A stretch of DNA of 5,844 nucleotides from Propionibacteriaceae bacterium (lineage in GTDB: Bacteria > Actinomycetota > Actinomycetes > Propionibacteriales > Propionibacteriaceae): NCBI GenBank assembly GCA_020438595.1, contig JAGQUI010000195.1:1-5844 (forward strand). The letters are read 5' to 3'. Position 1 is the stretch's first letter. Each line of letters opens with the position of its first letter. A model generated the notes under the pieces. That model made no database searches. It was not told the origin of the DNA and saw only the letters and a program-made list of their open reading frames with translations. Positions 1 to 5,658 of the stretch are shown here, in pieces. The position numbers were made by a program, and so were the translations under genes.

Positions 1-143
1 GTCATGCTGCGTCCCTTCTCTGGTCCAGTTCAACGCTGCACCACCGGTCGGCAAGCCTTCGTCAAGGCTGGGTAAGTCGGTCTTGATTCGCGTGACGGGG
101 GCCGGATGCGCCCCGAGACTGGGCATGACCCAAGGAGGGACCC
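1..143 (+). promoter_or_regulatory. Upstream region and ribosome-binding site of the first gene
   Basis: I see no convincing gene in these 143 bases. A strong Shine-Dalgarno sequence, AAGGAGGG, lies at 132-139, four bases before the ATG at 144, and fixes that start. A hairpin with six-base arms AGCCTT/AAGGCT and a four-base loop spans 54-69. It could end a transcript entering from the left, but it has no T-run after it. A second inverted repeat, GGGGC/GCCCC (98-102 with 110-114), falls in the likely leader. I could not identify a convincing -35/-10 pair. Confidence 0.5.
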
Positions 144-509
144 ATGCATCTGTTGAACGCTGCCGTGGCGGTCACGTCGGCCATCGTCGGTACCGCGGGC
201 GCCACCGTCGCCTACGGCTCGCTGAACGCGCCCCCCGTCCAGCCGAACGTGCCCGAACAGGTGACGTATCACGTGTTCGCCCCGTGCGACCCGCCGGCCG
301 TGCTCACCGAAGGGATCTGCGTGACGACGGTGGTGAAGACCAAGGTCAAGAAGGAGAAGCCGAAGGTGATCACGATCGTGGAGACGGTGCCGAGCTCGTC
401 GAAGGGGTCGTCCCACTCGTCGAGCAAGAAGACCACGAAGAAGCACCACCACGAGGACGACCGCGAGGACGAGCATGAGGACCACGACCACGAGGACGGG
501 GATGACTGA
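144..509 (+). CDS. Small exported or membrane-anchored protein with His/acidic-rich tail
   Basis: This encodes 121 residues that I do not recognise as a named family. Residues 3-24 form a hydrophobic, Ala/Val-rich segment that should act as a signal peptide or N-terminal anchor, although the usual positive charges before it are missing. The mature part has two cysteines (C48, C59) that could form a disulfide. It then has a Lys-rich stretch (about 65-74), a Ser/Lys-rich linker (84-100) and an extreme tail. The last 21 residues contain 6 His and 13 Asp/Glu, starting HHHEDD at 101. Such tails can bind divalent metals or give a strongly charged surface; this is inference from composition only. 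The start is secure because of the strong Shine-Dalgarno sequence. The gene converges on the histidine kinase, with 29 bases between the stop codons. It is real by codon bias, but its function is unknown. Confidence 0.8.
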   Translation: MHLLNAAVAVTSAIVGTAGATVAYGSLNAPPVQPNVPEQVTYHVFAPCDPPAVLTEGICVTTVVKTKVKKEKPKVITIVETVPSSSKGSSHSSSKKTTKKHHHEDDREDEHEDHDHEDGDD

Positions 510-517
510 GTCGTGAC

Positions 518-537
518 CGCCGGTTCCGGGAGCGGCG
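518..537. terminator. Weak candidate bidirectional terminator
   Basis: The 29-base gap between two convergent stop codons contains an inverted repeat, CGCCG (518-522) and CGGCG (533-537), with a ten-base loop. The position is right for a shared terminator, but the stem is only five base pairs and neither side has a T-run. Confidence 0.3.
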
Positions 538-538
538 C

Positions 539-1822
539 TCAACGCTCGCGGGCGGGCGCCCCTTCCTCCTGCGGGAGCACGATCTCGACGCTGGCACCGG
601 GCTCTCCGACCGCTGAGGTGACCAGTTGGCCGCCGCGGGCGACGACGGCTCGCCGCGCGATCTCGAGCCCGAGGCCCGTGGAGCCGGTCCGGTTGGCGCT
701 GCGTGCGGCGAACCCCGGGCCCCGATCGTGGACCCTGAGGTGAACCTCGTGCCCGGCCAGCCAGAGCGAGACGTCGAAGTCGGCGCCTTCGGGGGTGTGC
801 GCGAACACGTTCTCGATCAGGATGTCGACCACGTCGTCGGCGTCGAGGCGACCCATTCCCACCCGCGCCGGTGCCGACGGCAGTTCGAGTTGCACGGTCC
901 GGCCCTGGTCCTCGGCGAGCGCCCCCCAGTACTCGACGCGCTCACGGACGACCGCGCCGAGGTCACACCCCGGGTTCAGGTCCTCGCGAACCTCCCGTCG
1001 GGCCTCCTTCACGATCACGTCGATGGCGCCCTGCAGCGCCGCCACCCGCTCCTGGAGCCGATCCGCGAGTTCCGGGTCGTCGACGGCATCGAGGTCGAGC
1101 CGCAGGGCCGTCACGGGCGTGCGCAGCCGGTGGGCGAGCTCGCCGACGCCGGCCCGTGCCTCGACCAGCAGGCCGCGGATCCGTTCGGCCAGGCCGTTGA
1201 GCGCGGACGCGACCTCACGGGTCTCGGCCGGCCCGACCTGTTCGGCGCGCGCCGTCAGGTCGCCGTCCCGCAGCCGATGGGCCGTGGCCGCCACTTCGAG
1301 CAGCGGCTCGCTGATCTGCCGGGCGGCCCTGGCCGCGATCAGCAGCGACACCACGAGCAGCACCACGCCGGTGACGCCGATGATCCACCACGCCTCGGCG
1401 ACCCCGGAGTACAGCTCCGCGGCGGGGATCGTCGCGATCACGATGCTGCTGCCGAACTCGAGGGCGATCGGCACGTAGACGCGTCCGCCGGTCTCATCGA
1501 CGACCGAGAAGGCCTCGCCGGCCCTGGCCCTCGCCAGCTCTGCCGGATCGAGCGGCCCGACGTTCCCCAGCGGGTCGCCGGTGCTCGGAATCACGCCGAC
1601 GGCGACGCCGGACGACTCCGCGGCCGCGTCCACCAGCAGCGCCAGCTGCGCCGGCTCGTTGATGCCGGAGACCAGGATCGCGACGTTGCGCGCCGCCTGG
1701 TCGGCCCTGGCCATGCCGCGGTCCTCGGCCAGGGTCCTGACCAGCAGGGCGAGCGGCACCAGGAACGAGATCAGGAGCGTTGTCGAGATGACGGCGACGA
1801 GAACGGTGATGCGTCGCCTCAC
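539..1822 (-). CDS. Membrane sensor histidine kinase of a two-component system
   Basis: This 427-residue sensor kinase is expected to autophosphorylate and pass phosphate to the regulator encoded just upstream. Visible parts in order: membrane segment 1 (about 5-28), an extracytoplasmic sensor region of about 115 residues, membrane segment 2 (about 144-164), a HAMP linker (about 165-217), and a dimerisation/phosphoacceptor helix with H231 in HRLRTP. The ATP-binding domain follows, with an N-box at IEN (N338), a G1 motif DRGPG (D366-G370) and a G2 motif GSTGLGL (380-386). All core catalytic motifs are present, so it should be active. The residue after the phosphoacceptor His is Arg rather than the common Glu/Asp. 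The start is the GTG at 1822, whose GTGA overlaps the regulator's stop. The frame stays open further upstream only because of high GC. The sensor region matches nothing I can name, so the ligand is unknown. Confidence 0.93.
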   Translation of the reverse strand: MRRRITVLVAVISTTLLISFLVPLALLVRTLAEDRGMARADQAARNVAILVSGINEPAQLALLVDAAAESSGVAVGVIPSTGDPLGNVGPLDPAELARARAGEAFSVVDETGGRVYVPIALEFGSSIVIATIPAAELYSGVAEAWWIIGVTGVVLLVVSLLIAARAARQISEPLLEVAATAHRLRDGDLTARAEQVGPAETREVASALNGLAERIRGLLVEARAGVGELAHRLRTPVTALRLDLDAVDDPELADRLQERVAALQGAIDVIVKEARREVREDLNPGCDLGAVVRERVEYWGALAEDQGRTVQLELPSAPARVGMGRLDADDVVDILIENVFAHTPEGADFDVSLWLAGHEVHLRVHDRGPGFAARSANRTGSTGLGLEIARRAVVARGGQLVTSAVGEPGASVEIVLPQEEGAPARER

Positions 1823-2517
1823 GGGGTGGCCTGTCCGGGGTCGACCATCCGCACGCCGACCCCCCGAACGCTGTGCAGGTAGCGCGGCTCGGCGGCGGTC
1901 TCGCCGAGCTTCCGGCGGATCCAGCTGAGGTGGACGTCCACGGTGCGGTCGGCGCCGCCGAAGGGCTGCTGCCACACCTCGGCGAGGAGCTCGCGCTTGG
2001 TCACCACGGCACCGGCGCGGTTGGCGAGCAGGAGCAGCACGTCGAACTCCTTGCGGGAGAAGGACACCGGGTTGTCGTCGAGGGTCACCTTGCGTCGGAG
2101 CGGGTCGATGACGAGGCCGCCGATCACGATCGGCGCTTCCTCCTCGGCCAGCTCGCTGCGGCCGCGTCGGAGCACGGCCCGGATCCGGGCGGCCACCTGG
2201 TCGGCGCCGAAGGGCTTGGTGACGTAGTCGTCCGCCCCGGCATCGAGCGCCCGGACGATCGAACGGTCGTCGTCCTGCGCCGTGATCACGATCACCGGGA
2301 CGTCGCTGACGCCGCGGATCATGCCCAGGACCCCGAGCCCGTCGATGTCGGGGAGCCCGAGGTCGAGCAGCACGATGTCGGGTCGCTCCTCGATCAGCAG
2401 CGCCATCCCCGCCATGCCCGTGCCCGCCACCGACACCGCGTTCCGGCGCTCGGTGAGCACCCGCTTCAGTGCACCACGGATCGCCACGTCGTCCTCGACG
2501 ATCAGGACCAGCGCCAT
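1819..2517 (-). CDS. OmpR-family response regulator
   Basis: This 232-residue protein is a DNA-binding response regulator of normal length. The receiver domain (about 1-118) has the acidic pair D9/D10, the phosphoacceptor D52 in LLDLGLPD, T79, and K101 in the KPFG motif. The C-terminal part (about 128-228) is an OmpR/PhoB-type winged helix, with the recognition region around RTVDVHLSWIRRKLG (191-205) and the typical VRGVGVRM ending. Phosphorylation by the partner kinase should control its binding to DNA repeats. It is the first gene of a two-gene operon and overlaps the kinase by four bases. The ATG at 2517 has no Shine-Dalgarno sequence, but a TAGGGT hexamer sits six bases before it, which suggests a leaderless mRNA. 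The family is certain; the specific regulon and orthologue name cannot be read from the sequence. Confidence 0.96.
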   Translation of the reverse strand: MALVLIVEDDVAIRGALKRVLTERRNAVSVAGTGMAGMALLIEERPDIVLLDLGLPDIDGLGVLGMIRGVSDVPVIVITAQDDDRSIVRALDAGADDYVTKPFGADQVAARIRAVLRRGRSELAEEEAPIVIGGLVIDPLRRKVTLDDNPVSFSRKEFDVLLLLANRAGAVVTKRELLAEVWQQPFGGADRTVDVHLSWIRRKLGETAAEPRYLHSVRGVGVRMVDPGQATP

Positions 2518-2523
2518 GGGAGG

Positions 2524-2552
2524 ACCCTACGCCACCGGGAGGTCGCGCACGA
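2524..2552 (-). promoter_or_regulatory. Candidate leaderless promoter of the two-component operon
   Basis: Read on the minus strand, TAGGGT (2529 to 2524) fits the actinobacterial TANNNT -10 pattern. It ends six bases before the ATG of the regulator, so transcription would begin at or next to the start codon. Seventeen bases upstream the -35 position reads TCGTGC, a poor match to TTGACA. The absence of a Shine-Dalgarno sequence supports the leaderless reading. The element lies inside the 34-base gap shared with the divergent gene. Confidence 0.4.
2537..2542 (+). promoter_or_regulatory. Ribosome-binding site that decides the start at 2552
   Basis: GGGAGG lies nine bases before the ATG at 2552, a normal spacing. 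The alternative in-frame ATG at 2570 would begin with MKRRF, a more typical signal-anchor N-terminus, but the site would then be 27 bases away. The initiation signal therefore favours 2552, adding six residues. Confidence 0.5.
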
Positions 2553-3097
2553 TGAGGCATGATGGCTCGATGAAGCGGCGGTTCTCACTCGTGGTGCTGG
2601 TCGGGGTCTGGGTCGGCCTCGTCCTGGTGTCGACCACTGCCGTGTGGTGGGCGATCTCCCACGCCGGCTCCCGGGTCACCAGCCTCGCGGCGCCGCAACT
2701 GCCCACGATCACGACGACGTCCGGCCCCACGCCGACCGCTTCGGCGCCGACGTCACCCCGTCCCTCCGCGACTCCCTCCCCGGCCCCGGCGTCGATCCGT
2801 TCGTCCAAGCCCCGATCGAATCCGAAGCCGACCACCGCCCGGACGACCCACGCGCCCACCACGGTGGCCGTGCAGCGTTCGTGGAACGGGACGGCCGGCC
2901 GGGTGACCGGGACCTGCCGCGGGCAGAGGATCACGCTGAACGCCGCAGTGCCCTCGGACGGGTACACCGTCGAGATCGAGGGCCGCGGGCCGGAGACGCT
3001 GGAGGTCGAGTTCCACGAGAACGGTGGCGAGAACGAGACCAAGGTCAGGGGTGCCTGCCGGGCGGGCGAACCGCAGTTCTCCGTCGAGCGGGACTGA
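2552..3097 (+). CDS. Signal-anchored extracytoplasmic protein with Ser/Thr/Pro stalk
   Basis: The product has 181 residues (175 if the ATG at 2570 is used). A short basic N-terminus precedes one hydrophobic segment (about 12-36), so the rest should lie outside the membrane. Residues about 48-105 form a low-complexity stalk rich in Ser, Thr, Pro and Ala with scattered Lys/Arg, typical of actinobacterial wall-spanning linkers. The last 75 residues look like a compact beta-rich domain with exactly two cysteines (C122 in GTCRG, C169 in GACRAG) placed to form a disulfide. In-frame codons upstream of 2552 run antisense into the regulator and are not part of the gene. It is divergent from the regulator across 34 bases, so it may be a target or accessory sensor of the two-component system; that is inference from position. 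I recall similar small secreted proteins beside actinobacterial kinases, but cannot name a family. Confidence 0.85.
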   Translation: MRHDGSMKRRFSLVVLVGVWVGLVLVSTTAVWWAISHAGSRVTSLAAPQLPTITTTSGPTPTASAPTSPRPSATPSPAPASIRSSKPRSNPKPTTARTTHAPTTVAVQRSWNGTAGRVTGTCRGQRITLNAAVPSDGYTVEIEGRGPETLEVEFHENGGENETKVRGACRAGEPQFSVERD

Positions 3098-3107
3098 CGA
3101 GTGATCA

Positions 3108-3127
3108 CCGCGCGGATCGACGCGCGG
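3108..3127. terminator. GC-rich hairpin between convergent genes
   Basis: Perfect seven-base arms CCGCGCG and CGCGCGG enclose the six-base loop GATCGA, ten bases after the stop at 3097. Convergent transcription and stem strength suggest a terminator, usable in both directions. There is no T-run, which is common in high-GC actinobacteria. A second, smaller stem (CCAGC/GCTGG, 3143-3157) follows, with TTGTTG after it on the plus strand. It overlaps the stop codon of the minus-strand gene remnant. Confidence 0.5.
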
Positions 3128-3146
3128 CGCTTGCGGGTGCTTCCAG

Positions 3147-3637
3147 CTAGCCGCTGGTTGTTGCGAAGGTGAATGTGCCGCGGTGGATCTGTTCGCCTCG
3201 GGCTCGCCGGAGCAGTCGGGTGAATGGCCGATCGATGCCCGTTTCCAGGATCCATGCGTTGGCTGGCTCCACGCCGAGACCGGCGCACCACTCAGCGGGC
3301 ACGTCGCGCTCGCCGGGCACCAGCTTGCCAGCGCACCGCCCGCCAGCGAGGCCCTCCGAGGTGGAGATCGTTCGTTCCCAGGACCCGTCCGTGTTGTTGG
3401 TAACGACCGCGGTCCACGCGACGGAATTGGCCACAGACACCTGCCGTCACCATCCGAGTCAATGAGCTGCAGCTGCAGCTGCAGCGTCGTGGTCAGGTTG
3501 GCCGCGTACGGCCTCCACGTCAGCCACGCTTCAAGCAGACGGTGCTTGGTGCCGTCAATCGTGCCGAACAGGTCGACATTCAGCAGCTTCTCGGTGACGT
3601 CTGCCACCAAGACGACCCGTCCCACCTCCCACGTCAC
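3147..3637 (-). pseudogene. Frameshifted, N-terminally incomplete remnant of an exported protein gene
   Basis: Two adjoining minus-strand frames look like parts of one gene. From the GTG at 3637 to about 3443 one frame gives about 65 protein-like residues with VDLFGTIDGT and LQLQLQLIDSDG. The downstream frame then takes over as QVSVANSVAWTAVVTNNTDGSW and runs to the TAG at 3147. In that frame a TGA lies at 3447-3449, so the parts join only if one base is re-read or restored near 3443. The second part (97 residues if started at the GTG at 3440) has two cysteines (C36, C52) and the 'VTNNTD' pattern seen in secreted beta-sandwich domains. No signal peptide or lipobox is visible upstream and there is no Shine-Dalgarno sequence at either GTG. 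Alternatives are a sequencing error or two separate small genes. I do not recognise the family. Confidence 0.5.
3466..3485. repeat. Perfect 20-bp palindrome of alternating CTGCAG/CAGCTG
   Basis: GCTGCAGCTGCAGCTGCAGC reads the same on both strands and is also a short tandem repeat of the six-base unit CTGCAG. On the minus strand it encodes the LQLQLQL run of the broken gene, about 20 bases before the point where the reading frame changes. Changes by whole six-base units would not alter the frame, so it does not by itself explain the frameshift. Confidence 0.8.
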
Positions 3638-3690
3638 AGAGCCACAGGCAGGCCCAGGCTGTCCGCTGAACCTCCCTAGAAGGTATGGCA

Positions 3691-3716
3691 GCCAGATCGA
3701 AGGGGTTGATTCTGGC
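3691..3716 (-). terminator. Weak candidate terminator after the 262-residue gene
   Basis: Six-base perfect arms GCCAGA (3691-3696) and TCTGGC (3711-3716) flank a 14-base loop, starting four bases after the stop at 3720 on the minus strand. The position suits termination, but the loop is long and there is no T-run. Confidence 0.25.
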
Positions 3717-3719
3717 GTC

Positions 3720-4508
3720 TCAGGTGTTCCGTGGGAAGAACATCGCCTTCACGTCGCGCGCTGGCGGCACGTCCTCGGCGTTCACCAGCATGAGCGCGGC
3801 GGTGCCGTCGTCGCTGAATGCTCCCACCGCGGTTGGCACTGCGAACTGTTCGTCGCCTGGTGCGTAGCAGGACCCGAACACGGTTGTGGTGGCCAGGCCG
3901 GGCTGACGTTCCTCGAACTCGTAGATCGGGCAGCAGTAGAGGAGGGCGTCGAGACCGAAGTCTGCAAGGTTGAGGGTGAACCCTTCCTCTCCGCGGCTGT
4001 CTCTCCCGAGTCCGAATCCGCGCACGTCCCCGAATGCGGGTGTGTCGAGGTCGCGAAGCCTGATCTCTCCGGTCTGGTAGATGATCGCCTGAATGGTGAT
4101 GCTGAACGGGTCCTGCGGCAGGTCTTGCGTCAGCAACATGTCGCCCGCGTCGACTAGGGCCTCGACGTTGCGTCGGGGGCAGGTGTCGAGTGGGTGTAGT
4201 TGGTGCAGGCAGAGGATCTGTTTCCTGTGCGCCTGGTCGAGTCCAGGGAGCTGTCGGGATTGACGCTGCCCACCTGCTGTCTGGACTGACACGAATCCGG
4301 ACCGGTGGTAGTGCACCTTCGGTGCGGCTACCTGTGGCTGGTGGGCTTGGCTGCCGTCGATGCGGGAGAAGGTGCGCCACCCCGGGCCGGATTGCGACTG
4401 CGGCATGAAGATGATCCCGCCGTCGCTGATCGGACCCATCGAGAACAGGTGGACGTAACGTTCGGTGGCGGGGTCGGCGAGGAAGAACCTCCGCGTCTGC
4501 CGGGCCAC
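3720..4508 (-). CDS. Hypothetical soluble protein, 262 residues
   Basis: I do not recognise this protein. The frame is supported by strong G/C preference at third positions and by a natural amino-acid mix; the plus-strand frames opposite lack this. It has no signal peptide or membrane segment and is probably cytoplasmic. Visible features are an aromatic/basic start (RRFF at 6-9), a motif VHYHRSGFVSV (65-75) reminiscent of short motifs in uncharacterised accessory proteins, a Cys/His cluster (C100, H102, H105, C110), and a second group C192, C193, C214. The first cluster could hold a metal, but spacing alone is weak evidence. The GTG at 4508 follows the stop of the SHOCT-like gene with one base between, so the two are almost certainly co-transcribed and translationally coupled. 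There is no Shine-Dalgarno sequence. An in-frame ATG at residue 24 is a less likely start. Confidence 0.75.
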   Translation of the reverse strand: MARQTRRFFLADPATERYVHLFSMGPISDGGIIFMPQSQSGPGWRTFSRIDGSQAHQPQVAAPKVHYHRSGFVSVQTAGGQRQSRQLPGLDQAHRKQILCLHQLHPLDTCPRRNVEALVDAGDMLLTQDLPQDPFSITIQAIIYQTGEIRLRDLDTPAFGDVRGFGLGRDSRGEEGFTLNLADFGLDALLYCCPIYEFEERQPGLATTTVFGSCYAPGDEQFAVPTAVGAFSDDGTAALMLVNAEDVPPARDVKAMFFPRNT

Positions 4509-4509
4509 G

Positions 4510-4821
4510 CTAGTGCCGAATGATCAAGGCGAGACGGTTGAGTCCAAAGATGAACATGGCTGCCGAGATGATCAGGCCGGGGATCGTCACGACGCCGTTC
4601 ATGGCACCTGCGAAGAAGATGAATAGTCCGCCAAGCGTCATGAGGACGGCGAGTGCGCCCCAGAGCAGCTTCTCGGTGCGGGTTAGGGAGAACGCCTTGC
4701 CCTTCCGAATCAGCTCTTGGACTTCGAGCTTGCGGGCGTCGTATGTGTGCTGGTCCATCGCTCCGGACGCGAGCTGGGCGTCCAGGTTCGCGAGCATGTC
4801 GGGTCCGATTTGGCGGGGCAT
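4510..4821 (-). CDS. Small SHOCT-like protein with two membrane segments
   Basis: The chosen start at 4821 gives 103 residues. Residues about 10-42 (LANLDAQLASGAMD then YDARKLEVQELIRKG) have the pattern of a SHOCT-type short helical hairpin: a leucine-rich helix, a Gly turn, a tyrosine/acidic position and a Lys/Leu helix. Residues 53-73 and about 77-97 are hydrophobic membrane segments, and the protein ends LALIIRH. SHOCT domains are often attached to membrane or lipid-binding proteins and are thought to mediate assembly; the exact role is unknown. The frame is open to a possible start at 4899, but the added 26 residues are Arg-rich and unlike the rest. The ATG at 4821 has a TAGCGT hexamer seven bases upstream, as expected for a leaderless start. 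It is directly upstream of, and one base from, the 262-residue gene. Confidence 0.75.
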   Translation of the reverse strand: MPRQIGPDMLANLDAQLASGAMDQHTYDARKLEVQELIRKGKAFSLTRTEKLLWGALAVLMTLGGLFIFFAGAMNGVVTIPGLIISAAMFIFGLNRLALIIRH

Positions 4822-4828
4822 GAACCGA

Positions 4829-4834
4829 ACGCTA
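4829..4834 (-). promoter_or_regulatory. Candidate leaderless -10 element of the SHOCT-like gene pair
   Basis: On the minus strand TAGCGT fits TANNNT and ends seven bases before the ATG at 4821. Transcription would then start at the first base of the gene, matching the lack of a Shine-Dalgarno sequence. No good -35 hexamer is visible 16-18 bases upstream (for example CTGCGG at 4857-4852). Confidence 0.35.
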
Positions 4835-4900
4835 CCGGGCCTGCTGGACGCCCGCAGGTCGCAGCGTAAGGTCACTTCCCGCCGCGTCCCGCTGGCCATC

Positions 4901-4916
4901 CATAAGGGAGGTTATG
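4901..4916. repeat. Inverted repeat, candidate operator
   Basis: CATAA (4901-4905) and TTATG (4912-4916) form a perfect interrupted palindrome around GGGAGG. It lies about 80 bases upstream of the SHOCT-like gene, in the 177-base gap after the anchored protein. Its A/T-rich arms stand out against the local GC content. It may be a regulator site; arms this short also occur by chance. The rest of the gap shows no gene. Confidence 0.25.
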
Positions 4917-4998
4917 ACAGCGGCAAGCGGGCGTCCGTGGTTGGTCAGCCTGGGTTGTTGCGCCCACTCAGCGAGAGGCCCGAAGGGCTGGCGGCGGG

Positions 4999-5658
4999 CT
5001 ATCTGTTGGCGTCGACCTGGCGCACCACTGCGTCTGCCAAGGCTTCGGCATCAGATACCTGGGGAGCTTCGCCGCCCTGCGGAATGACCGTCACGTGAAG
5101 GTTGCCGTACAGCACTTCAAGAGAGCCGGGAAGATAGGCCCAGTCAGCTCCTCGAACGCTTCCTTTCACGGTGTCAGAGGTGAAGTCGTAGCCTTGCGCA
5201 ACCGAGCACTTGTCGAACAGTTCGCTGGCCTCGCGGTTGGCGGCAGCGGTGTCGTAGAGCACCACTTGCACACCTTCGCTCGGCGACGCGGCGGTGCCGA
5301 ACCCACTGAAGATCACATGCTTGAGGCTGTGAACGCTCGCATCTGCGCAGACCGCAGGCCCGTCCTTGAAGTCCGCGCTGTTGGCCTCCACGGAAGCATC
5401 ATCGAGCGGAGTTGAGGCTGTCCCCTCGATCGAGACGGCACGGCCGGCGAAGCGCTCCTGTGCGAGAAGGCTGCGCATCTGCTGGACGCTCAAGGTTGGC
5501 CCGTCAGTCATAGCCCGCCAGACAAGGAAGCCTCCAACAACCAGCAGGGCAGTGAGGGCTGCGGCTCCTCCGATGATGAGCGGTCGCCGATTGCGCTTCG
5601 GCTGCGGCGGTGCTGCGGGCGCCTCGGCCGTGGGCGTGTCGAGGGGTTGCGTTGCCAC
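4999..5658 (-). CDS. Single-pass anchored extracellular protein, 219 residues
   Basis: The N-terminus (1-25) is Pro/Ala-rich and ends in a basic cluster KRNRR (21-25). A membrane helix follows at about 27-48. By the positive-inside rule, the remaining 170 residues should lie outside the cell. That part carries exactly two cysteines (C104, C151), likely a disulfide, and a mixed alpha/beta pattern. The segment VLYDTAAANREASELFDKC (133-151) resembles helices in actinobacterial extracellular sensor or lipoprotein domains of the PknH-tail type, but the resemblance is by eye and weak. The start is the GTG at 5658, which has no Shine-Dalgarno sequence. The frame is open to the window's end, with no ATG, GTG or TTG before it, so this is the only ordinary start in view. 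It is separated from the next gene by 177 bases and is probably its own transcript. Confidence 0.78.
   Translation of the reverse strand: MATQPLDTPTAEAPAAPPQPKRNRRPLIIGGAAALTALLVVGGFLVWRAMTDGPTLSVQQMRSLLAQERFAGRAVSIEGTASTPLDDASVEANSADFKDGPAVCADASVHSLKHVIFSGFGTAASPSEGVQVVLYDTAAANREASELFDKCSVAQGYDFTSDTVKGSVRGADWAYLPGSLEVLYGNLHVTVIPQGGEAPQVSDAEALADAVVRQVDANR

Noticed and set aside
30..542. 170-codon minus-strand frame opposite the first gene
   Set aside because: It is Arg/His/Leu-rich and antisense to a gene with a strong ribosome site.
626..1882. 418-codon open frame on the plus strand opposite the kinase
   Set aside because: Its product is rich in Arg, Gly, Asp and His with no domain. The opposite strand has every kinase motif.
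2282..2551. Plus-strand in-frame extension of the stalk protein
   Set aside because: It is antisense to the regulator, Ser/Thr/Arg-rich, and sits before a good ribosome site and signal anchor at 2552.
1823..2560. In-frame 246-residue extension of the kinase frame upstream of the GTG at 1822
   Set aside because: It overlaps the response regulator on the same strand in another frame, is Arg/Pro/Gly-rich, and has none of the regulator's motifs. The long open frame is a by-product of high GC.
1873..2562. 229-codon plus-strand frame opposite the response regulator
   Set aside because: Its composition is skewed to His, Asp, Glu and Val and it mirrors the regulator's codons; it is a shadow.
3438..3449. 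Programmed -1 frameshifting
   Set aside because: No slippery heptamer or clear downstream structure is visible; mutation is the simpler explanation.
3183..4157. 324-codon plus-strand frame with a CSCSCS run
   Set aside because: The Cys/Ser run is just the palindromic CTGCAG tract read in another frame. The minus-strand gene at 3720-4508 has far better codon bias.
4978..4988. GCCC-GAA-GGGC hairpin after the anchored-protein gene
   Set aside because: A four-base stem with a three-base loop and no T-run is too weak to call a terminator.
4520..5098. 192-codon plus-strand frame
   Set aside because: It is antisense to the SHOCT-like gene and spans the gap, with no domain and no ribosome site.
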